Source: Desulfobacteraceae bacterium
GTDB lineage: Bacteria > Desulfobacterota > DSM-4660 > Desulfatiglandales > Desulfatiglandaceae
NCBI GenBank assembly: GCA_030589715.1
Contig: JAUUVE010000040.1
Coordinates: forward strand, 1 to 11,151
DNA: 11,151 bases
Direction of reading: 5' to 3'
Within the stretch, counting starts at the first letter, position 1, and every line of letters begins with the position of its first letter. Below are positions 1-7,239 of the stretch, in pieces. The notes under the pieces were generated by a model, which worked only from the letters and a program-made list of their open reading frames with translations, had not been told where the DNA came from and made no database searches. Position numbers and translations under genes: made by a program.

Positions 1-231
1 AAGGATCTCTCCTCTGATGAGCAAGAGCGCAAGATAAAAACAGCATATAAGAGAATGGCCAAACTCCACCACCCCGACGTGGGAGGGGATGCAGAAAAAT
101 TTAGACAATTGGCCGAGGCCCACCAACAGATGCTCCTGTGGGTACAGGATCCCCAGTATACATCCAGAAGGGCGCTTCATGGCAGCTGGTCCTATGACGG
201 TTATACCAACCGATGGTCGCCCCCCTTATGA
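1..231 (+). CDS. J-domain (DnaJ-like) protein, 3' end only
   Basis: This frame is open from the first base and ends at TGA 229-231, giving 76 residues of a protein whose start lies outside the window. It shows the C-terminal part of a J domain: a basic helix (KTAYKRMAKLH, residues 13-23), the HPD signature at residues 24-26 (bases 70-78), then VGGDAEKFRQLAEAHQQML, which matches helix III of J domains. HPD is the element that stimulates the ATPase of DnaK/Hsp70 partners. The tail has the motif W-S-Y-D-G-Y-T-N-R-W and then stops, so no Gly/Phe linker or zinc domain follows. It is therefore a type III J protein with the J domain near the C-terminus, not DnaJ itself. The Hsp70 partner and the N-terminal domain cannot be determined. 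It converges on rarA, with a 129-bp gap in which I see no clear terminator. Confidence 0.8.
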   Translation, partial: KDLSSDEQERKIKTAYKRMAKLHHPDVGGDAEKFRQLAEAHQQMLLWVQDPQYTSRRALHGSWSYDGYTNRWSPPL

Positions 232-303
232 CCGAGGCCCGCGGAAATCTCAAGGCCATTTCAAATATAAGCCCTATGCCAACCCCTTAAGGTCCACCCT
301 GTG

Positions 304-337
304 AGACCCTAGCCGTTTACATAGCCCAAGACCCTAA
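304..337. repeat. Short direct repeat between convergent genes
   Basis: AGACCCTA occurs at 304-311 and again at 329-336 (AGACCCTAA to 337) in the gap between the J-domain gene and the end of rarA. It is only 8-9 bases and may be chance. No stem followed by a T-run is evident on either strand of this gap, so how the two convergent transcripts terminate is unclear. Confidence 0.25.
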
Positions 338-360
338 GATTTGAGTCAAGTTTTTGGCCC

Positions 361-1668
361 TTATTTCCTTTTCACTCTATTGATCCTCTTTCGGATCTCT
401 TCCTCAAATCCCCTGCCGGTAGGCCGGTAAAAGACCCTATTTCCTATCTCTTTAGGCAGGTATTCCTGTTCCACCCAGCCCCCCGGATAGTTGTGAGGAT
501 AGCGGTATCCTCGGCTGTAGCCCAGCCTTTTCATCAACTGAGTGGGAGCGTTCCTAATGTGCAAGGGTACAGGCAGGGGGCCTGACCTTTCGATCTCCTT
601 TTTGACAGACTTCTCCGCCAGATAAAGGGCATTACTCTTGGGTGCAGATGCCAGGTAGACAGCAGCCTCTGCTAAGGCCAACTCCGCCTCTGGAGGCCCC
701 ACCTTTTGCCAGGCCTCAAAGGCCGCCATGGCGACCTGTAAGGCATTTGGGTCAGCCAGGCCCACATCCTCCGAGGCAAATCGGATCATCCTTCGACCTA
801 TGAACAAAGGGTCTTCTCCCGCCTCCAACATTCGAAAAAGCCAGTATATGGATGCCTGTGTATCACTCCCTCTCAGGCTCTTATGAAAGGCCGAAATTAT
901 GTTATAGTGCTCTTCCCCATCCTTGTCATAGGGAAGGGCCTTGACGTCGAGGGCCTTCTCAACAATTGTCATGTCCACCTTGGCAGGATGTTTCCCCTGA
1001 GTATCCAAGGTATAGTAAACCGCTGCTTCCAGATTATTCAAGGCCACTCGGGCATCCCCGTGGGAGACATCAACCAGGTGATCGAACGCCTCAGGCATGA
1101 TCGCAATATTCAGATCTCCTAATCCCAGTTCCTTGTCCTTATGGGCACGAAGCAGGAGGGACTTTAAGTCCTCTCTCCCCAAAGGATGAAGGATCATAAC
1201 CCTTGTCCTTGAAAGGAGCGGTGGAATGACCTCGAATGAGGGATTTTGTGTTGTCGCGCCTATCAGGATTATGAGCCCGCTCTCCACGTGTGGGAGGAAG
1301 GCATCCTGCTGGGCCTTGTTGAACCGATGTATTTCATCCACAAATAGGGTAGACGGTTTGCCTGAGATGTTTTTGACCCTTTTGGCCTCCTCAACGATCT
1401 GCCTGAGTTGCTTTACCCCTGAGGTGACTGCGGAAAACGCGTGGAATGAAAGTTGAGCATACTGGCCTATCAGCCTGGCAAGCGTGGTCTTGCCGGAACC
1501 GGGAGGTCCCCAAAAAATTACAGAGAATATACGTCCGGTCCTGAGGACGTTTGGGAGAAGACACCCAGGGCCAAGGAGATGCCCCTGCCCCACCACATCC
1601 TCGAGTCTTCGCGGTCTCATCCTCTCTGCCAAAGGCACTTCAAATTGTCCCATGGAATTGCTGGTCAT
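361..1668 (-). CDS. rarA: Replication-associated recombination protein A (RarA/MgsA)
   Basis: 435 aa, close to the roughly 440-450 aa usual for RarA, an AAA+ ATPase of the clamp-loader clade that acts at stalled or gapped replication forks and interacts with SSB. Visible motifs: Walker A GPPGSGKT (54-61), Walker B LFVDEIHR (108-115), sensor 1 GATTQNPS (137-144), a clamp-loader-like S-R-T-R arginine segment (153-156) and sensor 2 GDARVALN (204-211). The RarA-specific C-terminal helical and tetramerisation region starts near HYNIISAFHKSLRGSD (254-269) and runs to about PHNYPGGWVEQEYLP (391-405). The ATG at 1668-1666 overlaps the TGA of the upstream kinase-like gene (ATGA), with AAAGGG a few bases before it. 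This indicates translational coupling and supports the chosen start. It is the second gene of that operon. Nothing is missing, and identification is secure from sequence motifs. Confidence 0.95.
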   Translation of the reverse strand: MTSNSMGQFEVPLAERMRPRRLEDVVGQGHLLGPGCLLPNVLRTGRIFSVIFWGPPGSGKTTLARLIGQYAQLSFHAFSAVTSGVKQLRQIVEEAKRVKNISGKPSTLFVDEIHRFNKAQQDAFLPHVESGLIILIGATTQNPSFEVIPPLLSRTRVMILHPLGREDLKSLLLRAHKDKELGLGDLNIAIMPEAFDHLVDVSHGDARVALNNLEAAVYYTLDTQGKHPAKVDMTIVEKALDVKALPYDKDGEEHYNIISAFHKSLRGSDTQASIYWLFRMLEAGEDPLFIGRRMIRFASEDVGLADPNALQVAMAAFEAWQKVGPPEAELALAEAAVYLASAPKSNALYLAEKSVKKEIERSGPLPVPLHIRNAPTQLMKRLGYSRGYRYPHNYPGGWVEQEYLPKEIGNRVFYRPTGRGFEEEIRKRINRVKRK

Positions 1669-3320
1669 AAGCGCCCTTTGGTTTTTAACGCCGCGGTGAA
1701 AAATGAAAAGATCCTGTCCATCTCCAGAGGTCTGCCAACCACCAGATCCGCTCCCAGCTTTTTCAAGGCGACCAGGCTTTTCCCCTCTTTTTCAGAGTTA
1801 ACCATGACAATTGGTAAATTACGGTCCAATTCTTTGATCTTTGGAATGATCTTTGTGGGCTCAAGGTGCCGCATATTAAGGTCTCCAATTACCAGATCAA
1901 AACCCTTTTTCCTCAACAGCTTGAGCCCTTCCTTGGCCGTGGAAGCAACAGTTACCCTGGCCCCCTTCTTGAGGAATGATTTGAAAAAGAGATCCTGAAC
2001 AATCCCCTCATCTGAGATGATCAAGACGTGCGAGTTCTTTATCCCGGCCCTGGTGCCTTTGGGCTCAGGAATTCCCTGGGCAATGGGGAGCTTTACAATG
2101 AAGGTTGCCCCCTGCCCTTCCTGGCTGATAACCTCAATATCTCCACTATGGCGTGTCACGATGGCAAGGGCAAGGCTCAATCCCAGGCCTCGTGCTGATC
2201 CATCCTTGGTGGTGAAGAATGGGTCGAATAACTTATCCCTGATGTCGTCCCTAATCCCTACCCCATTATCCTGTATGTAAACATGCACAAAACCGGAATG
2301 CTCTTCTGTAGTCAAATATATCTCGCCTCTCCCGGGCAAGGCATCGACCGCATTTAGGATCAGGGCTACAAGGACATCCCGTATCTCTTGAGGATTGCCC
2401 ATTACTGGTGAGAGGGATCTTAGGTAAGTATTGATTTTGATTTTGCCATCATCACCTTCGGCCCCCCGCTTCCACTTGGGTCGCGTCACAGAAACGGCTT
2501 CTTGGACGACCTTCCCCATATCCAAGAGGAAAAGATCAGATGGCTCGTTCTCTGTCTTTGTAAGGCAGCTCAGTTGCCTGGAAATGAAGCTTCCCATTTC
2601 CCAAGCCGCCTCAAGCCTTTTGGCTGATCGAGCATCCTTCTTATTCCCAATAGACCTTACGTCGTCAAGATGCTTGGCGTGATCACCCAGGGCCTTCAGA
2701 CAGCTTTCCAATTCCCTATTCACACCTGAGGCCATACGAACCAGGGAATCCATTCTCTGGGCTCGTTTGAGGCTCACCTCTTCTTGCTTCCGCTGACCCA
2801 CCCCTAACATATTGATCAGGAATGCCTTACGCCCCCGGTATCTGATCTTCGTGACCCGCGGGTAATAACAGAGTCTTTCCCCCTCCCTTGTAACCAGGTA
2901 TATCTCATTTTGTTCCTTTAGTGTTTTCGCCAAAACCCTTCTCCATTGAAGAGCCTTGACAAATTCGGCAGAATCAGGATGAATGAGCTCACTAAAATCT
3001 CGACCCTGAAGCTCTTCCTCTGTATATCCGAGTTTCTCCCTTAGTGCCTCATTGGTCAAAATGACCTTGCCTTGTTGGATCAGTACTATGGCTCCAGGGA
3101 CAAGCTCGAGCAATTTTTTGGTCTCCCGAAACCCCTTGCGGAGGGTCCTTGTTTCCTTTCTGGAGGCAGTCAGTTCCTCTCTCAGTCGCCGCCCTTCATT
3201 TGTAAGCCTCTCAACTCTATCTTTTAGAATCCTATCCTGCTTGGTGTCCATGGGTGAGTCTGCTATTGAACCTTTGCGTTTGGAAGCTATGATCCTTGCC
3301 CTACTTATGGGGGCCCTCAT
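1665..3320 (-). CDS. PAS hybrid histidine-kinase-like protein with degenerate H-box and receiver
   Basis: 551 aa, soluble, no transmembrane segment seen. Order of parts: a basic/coiled-coil N-terminus (about 27-75), a PAS domain (about 70-175, with ILTNEALREKLGYTEEELQGRDF), a dimerisation-helix region (about 183-260), a HATPase_c domain (about 300-412) and a receiver-like domain (about 430-545). The ATPase boxes look intact: N-box LILNAVDA (N323), G1 DNGVGI (351-356), F-box FDPFFTT (365-371) and G2 GLGLSLA (378-384). However, the H-box reads MASGVNRELESCL where this class usually has a motif like GGIAHDFNNLL, so the phospho-accepting His is Arg202 (codon AGG, 2717-2715). In the receiver, the Asp480 acceptor is present, but the conserved acidic pair is S436-D437, the Thr is Asn508 and the conserved Lys is Arg530. 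An alternative start is Met24 (3251-3249); neither start has a convincing Shine-Dalgarno. It is first in an operon with rarA (4-base overlap). It may be a signalling or scaffold pseudokinase; its signal is unknown. Confidence 0.85.
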   Translation of the reverse strand: MRAPISRARIIASKRKGSIADSPMDTKQDRILKDRVERLTNEGRRLREELTASRKETRTLRKGFRETKKLLELVPGAIVLIQQGKVILTNEALREKLGYTEEELQGRDFSELIHPDSAEFVKALQWRRVLAKTLKEQNEIYLVTREGERLCYYPRVTKIRYRGRKAFLINMLGVGQRKQEEVSLKRAQRMDSLVRMASGVNRELESCLKALGDHAKHLDDVRSIGNKKDARSAKRLEAAWEMGSFISRQLSCLTKTENEPSDLFLLDMGKVVQEAVSVTRPKWKRGAEGDDGKIKINTYLRSLSPVMGNPQEIRDVLVALILNAVDALPGRGEIYLTTEEHSGFVHVYIQDNGVGIRDDIRDKLFDPFFTTKDGSARGLGLSLALAIVTRHSGDIEVISQEGQGATFIVKLPIAQGIPEPKGTRAGIKNSHVLIISDEGIVQDLFFKSFLKKGARVTVASTAKEGLKLLRKKGFDLVIGDLNMRHLEPTKIIPKIKELDRNLPIVMVNSEKEGKSLVALKKLGADLVVGRPLEMDRIFSFFTAALKTKGRL

Positions 3321-3390
3321 CTGAATGGGAGCATATCTATGACCGACGGGCTTACTCCAGGATTAGAGTTGCAATATCATGAAAAGGTCC

Positions 3391-3419
3391 TTGATGATCA
3401 GGGGACTATAGCGTATCAT
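3391..3419 (+). promoter_or_regulatory. Candidate sigma70-type promoter for dnaE
   Basis: TTGATG (3391-3396) and TATCAT (3414-3419) are separated by exactly 17 bases, matching the sigma70 consensus at 4/6 and 5/6 positions. Transcription would start near 3426, giving dnaE a leader of about 270 nt that includes the hairpins and inverted repeat described below. No comparably clear promoter is visible for the kinase-like gene on the other strand. Assigned by eye only. Confidence 0.45.
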
Positions 3420-3481
3420 ACTTTCTAATTAGCTTACAACCCGCAAACCCCGTTAGAATCTCATATGGGGCAGTAAAGAAT

Positions 3482-3522
3482 CCAGGCCCAGACGACCTGG
3501 CTTTGCTTTTAGCGTCTAAAAG
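3482..3522 (+). other. Two adjacent hairpins in the dnaE leader
   Basis: CCAGG (3482-3486) pairs with CCTGG (3496-3500) around a 9-base loop. CTTTTAG (3506-3512) pairs perfectly with CTAAAAG (3516-3522) around a 3-base loop CGT. The second is a tight 7-bp hairpin, but it is followed by GGGACC rather than a T-run, so it is not a typical intrinsic terminator on this strand. It could be a regulator binding site, a leader RNA element or chance. The rest of the 3321-3560 gap shows nothing else I recognise apart from the promoter. Confidence 0.4.
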
Positions 3523-3562
3523 GGGACCTTAAGGCCCTTCGGAATTCAACGTTTTTGGAGTG

Positions 3563-3667
3563 CTGGAGTGTTGGAGTAATGGAAAGAAGAACTTGAGTGA
3601 CCGGTCGAGTGGTTAACACTTAACATCTTAACCAGTCCTCCAACACTCCACTACTCCAACACTCCAG
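3563..3667. repeat. Long inverted repeat with internal direct repeats, upstream of dnaE
   Basis: Arms 3563-3583 and 3647-3667 are reverse complements at 20 of 21 positions; the 16-base core is CTGGAGTGTTGGAGTA against TACTCCAACACTCCAG. The 63-base loop contains a second perfect inverted repeat, TGGTTAA (3610-3616) with TTAACCA (3628-3634), and three TTAAC copies at 3613, 3620 and 3628. The right arm also forms a direct repeat, CTCCAACACTCCA, at 3638-3650 and 3654-3666. The element ends 32 bases before the dnaE start codon, so as RNA it would place a long stem just before the ribosome binding site. The low-complexity GGAGTGTTGGAGT style suggests a dispersed intergenic repeat family rather than a protein operator, but other copies lie outside this window. 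Confidence 0.75.
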
Positions 3668-3688
3668 ATTTTTCAGGTAAAATCTTTT

Positions 3689-3695
3689 GAGGGGG
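3689..3695 (+). promoter_or_regulatory. Ribosome binding site of dnaE (decides a GTG start)
   Basis: GAGGGGG sits 4 bases before the GTG at 3700-3702. It supports this non-ATG start, and translation from GTG immediately gives a normal PolIII-alpha N-terminus leading into the PHP motif HLHVH. Confidence 0.6.
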
Positions 3696-3699
3696 TAAA

Positions 3700-6600
3700 G
3701 TGACAGAGCATTCACCCTTTCTTCACCTTCATGTCCACACCGAATATAGCCTTTTGGACGGGGCCATTCGTATTGATCAAATGCTGGACAAGTCCAAGGA
3801 CCTGGGCATGGATGCCGTTGCAATAACAGACCACGGCAACATGTTCGGAGCGGTTCAGTTTTACGATCACGCCAGCAAGGCCGGAATCAAGCCTATCATC
3901 GGGTGTGAACTCTACGTCGCTCCAGGGGATAGGCGGGAGCGAATCCCATCCTCTGATGGAGGCCCCAACGCCTACCACCTTGTCCTCCTGGTAATGAACG
4001 AGGAAGGCTACCGAAATCTGAGCCTGCTTGTAACCTTAGGGCATTTAGAGGGATTCTACTATCACCCCCGAGTGGATATGGAGCTCTTAAGGGAACACAA
4101 CGCTGGGCTTATCGCGTTATCGGGCTGTCTGAAGGGAGTTGTTCCCTACTTTATGATGACCGGCCGAATCGAGACCGCCAAGCAAAGTGCACAGGAGCTG
4201 GCATCTATTTTTGACAATGACCGGTTCTACCTGGAGGTCCAGGCCAATTACTTGCCTGAACAGATTAAGGTGAACAAGATCCTAAAAGAGATGTCAAAGG
4301 ACCTCTCCATTCCCCTTGTGGCAACCAATGACTGTCATTACCTTGAGCAAACTGATGCCGAGGCACATGACGTGCTTCTGTGTATTCAGACTGGTAAGAC
4401 TACTGATGATGTAAAAAGACTCAAATTCTCCAACAACGAATTCTTCTTCAAGTCCCCCGTTGAAATGGCGCAGGCCCTCCCGGGATTTGAAGATGCCCTT
4501 GAAAACACCCTCCATGTTGCCCGCCTCTGCCAGTATGAAATGGAATTTGGCAACTACAAGTACCCGGTATTTCAGGTACCTGAAAACCTGAGTCTAAATG
4601 AGGTCCTGGTGGATGAGTCTAGAATCGGGCTCAAGAAGAGACTGTCTGAGAAGAAGGAAGAGGAAGGGTCCGTCTCTGAAGAGGTTATGGGAGAATATCT
4701 GGAAAGGCTCGATTATGAGCTGGATGTCATCCAAAAGATGGACTTTGCAGGCTACTTCTTGATCGTTGCAGATTTTATCGAGTACGCCCGCCGCTCTGAT
4801 ATACCAGTGGGCCCGGGCCGGGGCTCAGCAGCTGGCTCTCTGGTGGCCTATTGTCTGAATATAACCGATATGGACCCAATCAAGTATGGCCTACTCTTTG
4901 AGAGGTTCCTCAATCCCCAGCGCATAAGCATGCCAGATATCGATATCGACTTTTGCATCAACGGCAGGGATGAGGTCATCCGATACGTCTCGGAAAAATA
5001 CGGCCGTGATAACGTCGGCCAGATCATCACATTTGGGACTATGAAGGCCAGGGGAGCCATAAGAGATGTGGGCCGAAGCCTCAACATACCACTTGGGGAG
5101 GTGGACCGTATTGCAAAGCTGGTGCCGGAGAGGCTTGGTGTGACCCTGGAAAAGGCCCTTGAGGAAGAGCCTGACCTGAAACAGCTTGAGGAAAAGGATG
5201 GTCCTGCAAAAAAACTCCTAAGGATATCCAGGTCCATTGAAGGGCTCACCAGACATGCATCCACCCACGCCTCCGGGGTGGTCATCTCAGACAGGCCTCT
5301 CGTAGAATACCTGCCCCTTTTCAAGGGCTCAAGAGACGAGGTAATGACCCAGTATACAATGGGTCAAATTGAGAAACTGGGTCTCATAAAGTTCGACTTC
5401 TTGGGGCTTAAGACCCTGACGGTCATCAAGCATGCCCTCAAGCTGATAGAAGAGACCACAGGGGAGCGGATCCATATTGAGAGGATCCCGCTCGATGATG
5501 AGGCCACTTATCAACTCGTAAGTAAAGGAAGGACAACCGGTGTATTTCAACTAGAAAGTTCGGGTATGAAAGAGATCCTAAGGAGACTCAAACCGGAGGT
5601 GTTCGAAGATATGGTTGCCCTGGTTGCCTTATACAGACCCGGTCCTTTGGGCAGCAATATGATTGACGAATTTATCAGCGGAAAGCATGGGAAGATCAAG
5701 GCCAGGTATCCACTCCCCCAGCTTGAGCCAATCCTCAAGGAAACCTACGGGGTCATATTATATCAGGAACAGGTCATGAAGATCGCCCAAGTCCTGGCCA
5801 AATATACATTAGCCGAAGCGGACGAACTCAGAAAGGCCATCGGAAAAAAGAAGCCGCAGGTAATGGCCAAACACAGGGCCCGTTTTGTCGAAGGGGCCAC
5901 TGAAAACGGCGTGGCCACTAAAAAGGCCGAAAAACTCTTTATGCTAATAGAAAAGTTTGGCGGGTACGGATTTAACAAGTCCCATTCTGCTGCTTACGCA
6001 ATGATCGCATATCAGACAGCCTATCTAAAGGCCCACTATCCGGTTCAGTTTATGGCCGCCCTCTTGACCCAGGATATGGGCAACCAGGACAAGACCATTA
6101 AAAACATCGCCGAATGCCGGGAGATGGGGATCGAGATTTTGCCCCCGGATATTAATGAAAGCCGGGCAGACTTCTCAGTGGTAGGGGGGAAGATCCGCTT
6201 TGGCCTTGCTGCGGTAAAGAATGTGGGTCTAAAGGCCATGGAATCACTCATTGAAGAGCGAGAAAGAAACGGGCCATTTCGTGACCTGTTGGAGTTTTGC
6301 AAGAGGATAGAAGGATCCAAGATCAACCGGAGGGTCCTTGAAGGCCTGATCGAGTGCGGTGCCCTTGATTTTACGGGCATCTACAGATCCCGGCTCTTCG
6401 CCGGCCTTGGTGATGCACTTAGGATCAGCGGTGCCAACCATGACCCCGATCAACTCAACTTGTTCGCATCCCTGGATTCGGGAAATGGGGGAACCGTGGG
6501 CCTCTTTGAGTTCCCGGATATCGACGAGTGGGATGAAAATGATAGGTTGAGGAGGGAAAAGGAAGCACTCGGCTTTTACATTACAGGGCATCCCTTAGCA

Positions 6601-7173
6601 AGGTTCAGCGGTGAAATAGAGAAGTTAAACACCCATGATATTGAGGGTCTCCCTTCACTAAAGGACAGAAGCCAGGTAAAGATTGCTGGTGTGGTTGAAA
6701 GCCTAAAGATAAAACGAACCAAGAGAGGTGACAAGATGGCCAACATAAATGTGGAAGACCTCTCAGGTTCTATTGAGGTAGTCATATTTCCTGACCTCTT
6801 TAATCGAATCGCACCGGTACTTAAAGGTGATGATCCACTCCTAATCACCGGGACAGTGGAAACGGGCGACAACTCGGCCAAGATACTTGGCCAAGATATT
6901 GTTACCTTGGACTCAATTCGACAAAAGACAATAGAGGCAGTAGAACTCACATTCGACTATGACAGTGTATCAAGGGATCTCTTAGAGGATTTACTGGATA
7001 TAGTGTTTAGATATCCGGGAGACTCTGCTCTCTACTTCAAGGTAGATATGCCCGAGGGCAAGGAGGTGATAATTTCCGCCCACGACCGCTTCAGGGTCCT
7101 TCCCTCCCATGAACTCATATCAGAAATTGAAACCCTAATCGGTAAAAAGGTTGCCTGTTGTAGCTATCAATAG
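3700..7173 (+). CDS. dnaE: DNA polymerase III subunit alpha (DnaE1 type)
   Basis: 1157 aa, almost the same length as E. coli DnaE (1160 aa); replicative polymerase of the holoenzyme. The N-terminal PHP domain (about 7-215) keeps all the usual metal ligands: H11, H13, D20, H45, E70, H93, C143, D211 and H213. In the polymerase core the catalytic aspartates are D415 and D417 (PDIDIDF, 412-418) and D566 (KFDFLGL, 564-570), with GPGRGSAAGS (371-380) and the fingers motif YQEQVM (688-693). GFNKSHSAAYA (757-767) is also typical of the family. QLNLF (918-922) fits the internal beta-clamp binding motif. An OB-fold (about 990-1075) and a C-terminal tau-binding-like region (about 1080-1157) complete the protein. 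The start is GTG with a good Shine-Dalgarno. No polC-type exonuclease insertion is present, so proofreading would come from a separate epsilon subunit or the PHP site. A gene of unknown function follows after 66 bases with no obvious terminator. Confidence 0.97.
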   Translation: MTEHSPFLHLHVHTEYSLLDGAIRIDQMLDKSKDLGMDAVAITDHGNMFGAVQFYDHASKAGIKPIIGCELYVAPGDRRERIPSSDGGPNAYHLVLLVMNEEGYRNLSLLVTLGHLEGFYYHPRVDMELLREHNAGLIALSGCLKGVVPYFMMTGRIETAKQSAQELASIFDNDRFYLEVQANYLPEQIKVNKILKEMSKDLSIPLVATNDCHYLEQTDAEAHDVLLCIQTGKTTDDVKRLKFSNNEFFFKSPVEMAQALPGFEDALENTLHVARLCQYEMEFGNYKYPVFQVPENLSLNEVLVDESRIGLKKRLSEKKEEEGSVSEEVMGEYLERLDYELDVIQKMDFAGYFLIVADFIEYARRSDIPVGPGRGSAAGSLVAYCLNITDMDPIKYGLLFERFLNPQRISMPDIDIDFCINGRDEVIRYVSEKYGRDNVGQIITFGTMKARGAIRDVGRSLNIPLGEVDRIAKLVPERLGVTLEKALEEEPDLKQLEEKDGPAKKLLRISRSIEGLTRHASTHASGVVISDRPLVEYLPLFKGSRDEVMTQYTMGQIEKLGLIKFDFLGLKTLTVIKHALKLIEETTGERIHIERIPLDDEATYQLVSKGRTTGVFQLESSGMKEILRRLKPEVFEDMVALVALYRPGPLGSNMIDEFISGKHGKIKARYPLPQLEPILKETYGVILYQEQVMKIAQVLAKYTLAEADELRKAIGKKKPQVMAKHRARFVEGATENGVATKKAEKLFMLIEKFGGYGFNKSHSAAYAMIAYQTAYLKAHYPVQFMAALLTQDMGNQDKTIKNIAECREMGIEILPPDINESRADFSVVGGKIRFGLAAVKNVGLKAMESLIEERERNGPFRDLLEFCKRIEGSKINRRVLEGLIECGALDFTGIYRSRLFAGLGDALRISGANHDPDQLNLFASLDSGNGGTVGLFEFPDIDEWDENDRLRREKEALGFYITGHPLARFSGEIEKLNTHDIEGLPSLKDRSQVKIAGVVESLKIKRTKRGDKMANINVEDLSGSIEVVIFPDLFNRIAPVLKGDDPLLITGTVETGDNSAKILGQDIVTLDSIRQKTIEAVELTFDYDSVSRDLLEDLLDIVFRYPGDSALYFKVDMPEGKEVIISAHDRFRVLPSHELISEIETLIGKKVACCSYQ

Positions 7174-7239
7174 GATAATGCAGACTTAGGCCCTAAATTA
7201 TGAGCCCCTCCCAAATCAAAATGGAATGTACAAACCCCA

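Noticed and set aside
1453..1998. 181-codon + strand frame across the rarA/kinase junction
   Set aside because: It is antisense to two genes with clear domain motifs in both, so it is a shadow.
3506..3522. Intrinsic terminator for an upstream + strand transcript
   Set aside because: The 7-bp hairpin is AT-rich and followed by GGGACC, not a T-run, and no + strand gene ends upstream of it.
3563..3667. CRISPR array
   Set aside because: The repeated units are short, overlapping and inverted, without regular unique spacers, and no cas gene is present.
4848..5324. 158-codon open frame on the - strand inside dnaE
   Set aside because: It lies wholly within the securely identified dnaE, has Ser/Arg/Pro-rich composition typical of an antisense shadow, and shows no recognisable domain.
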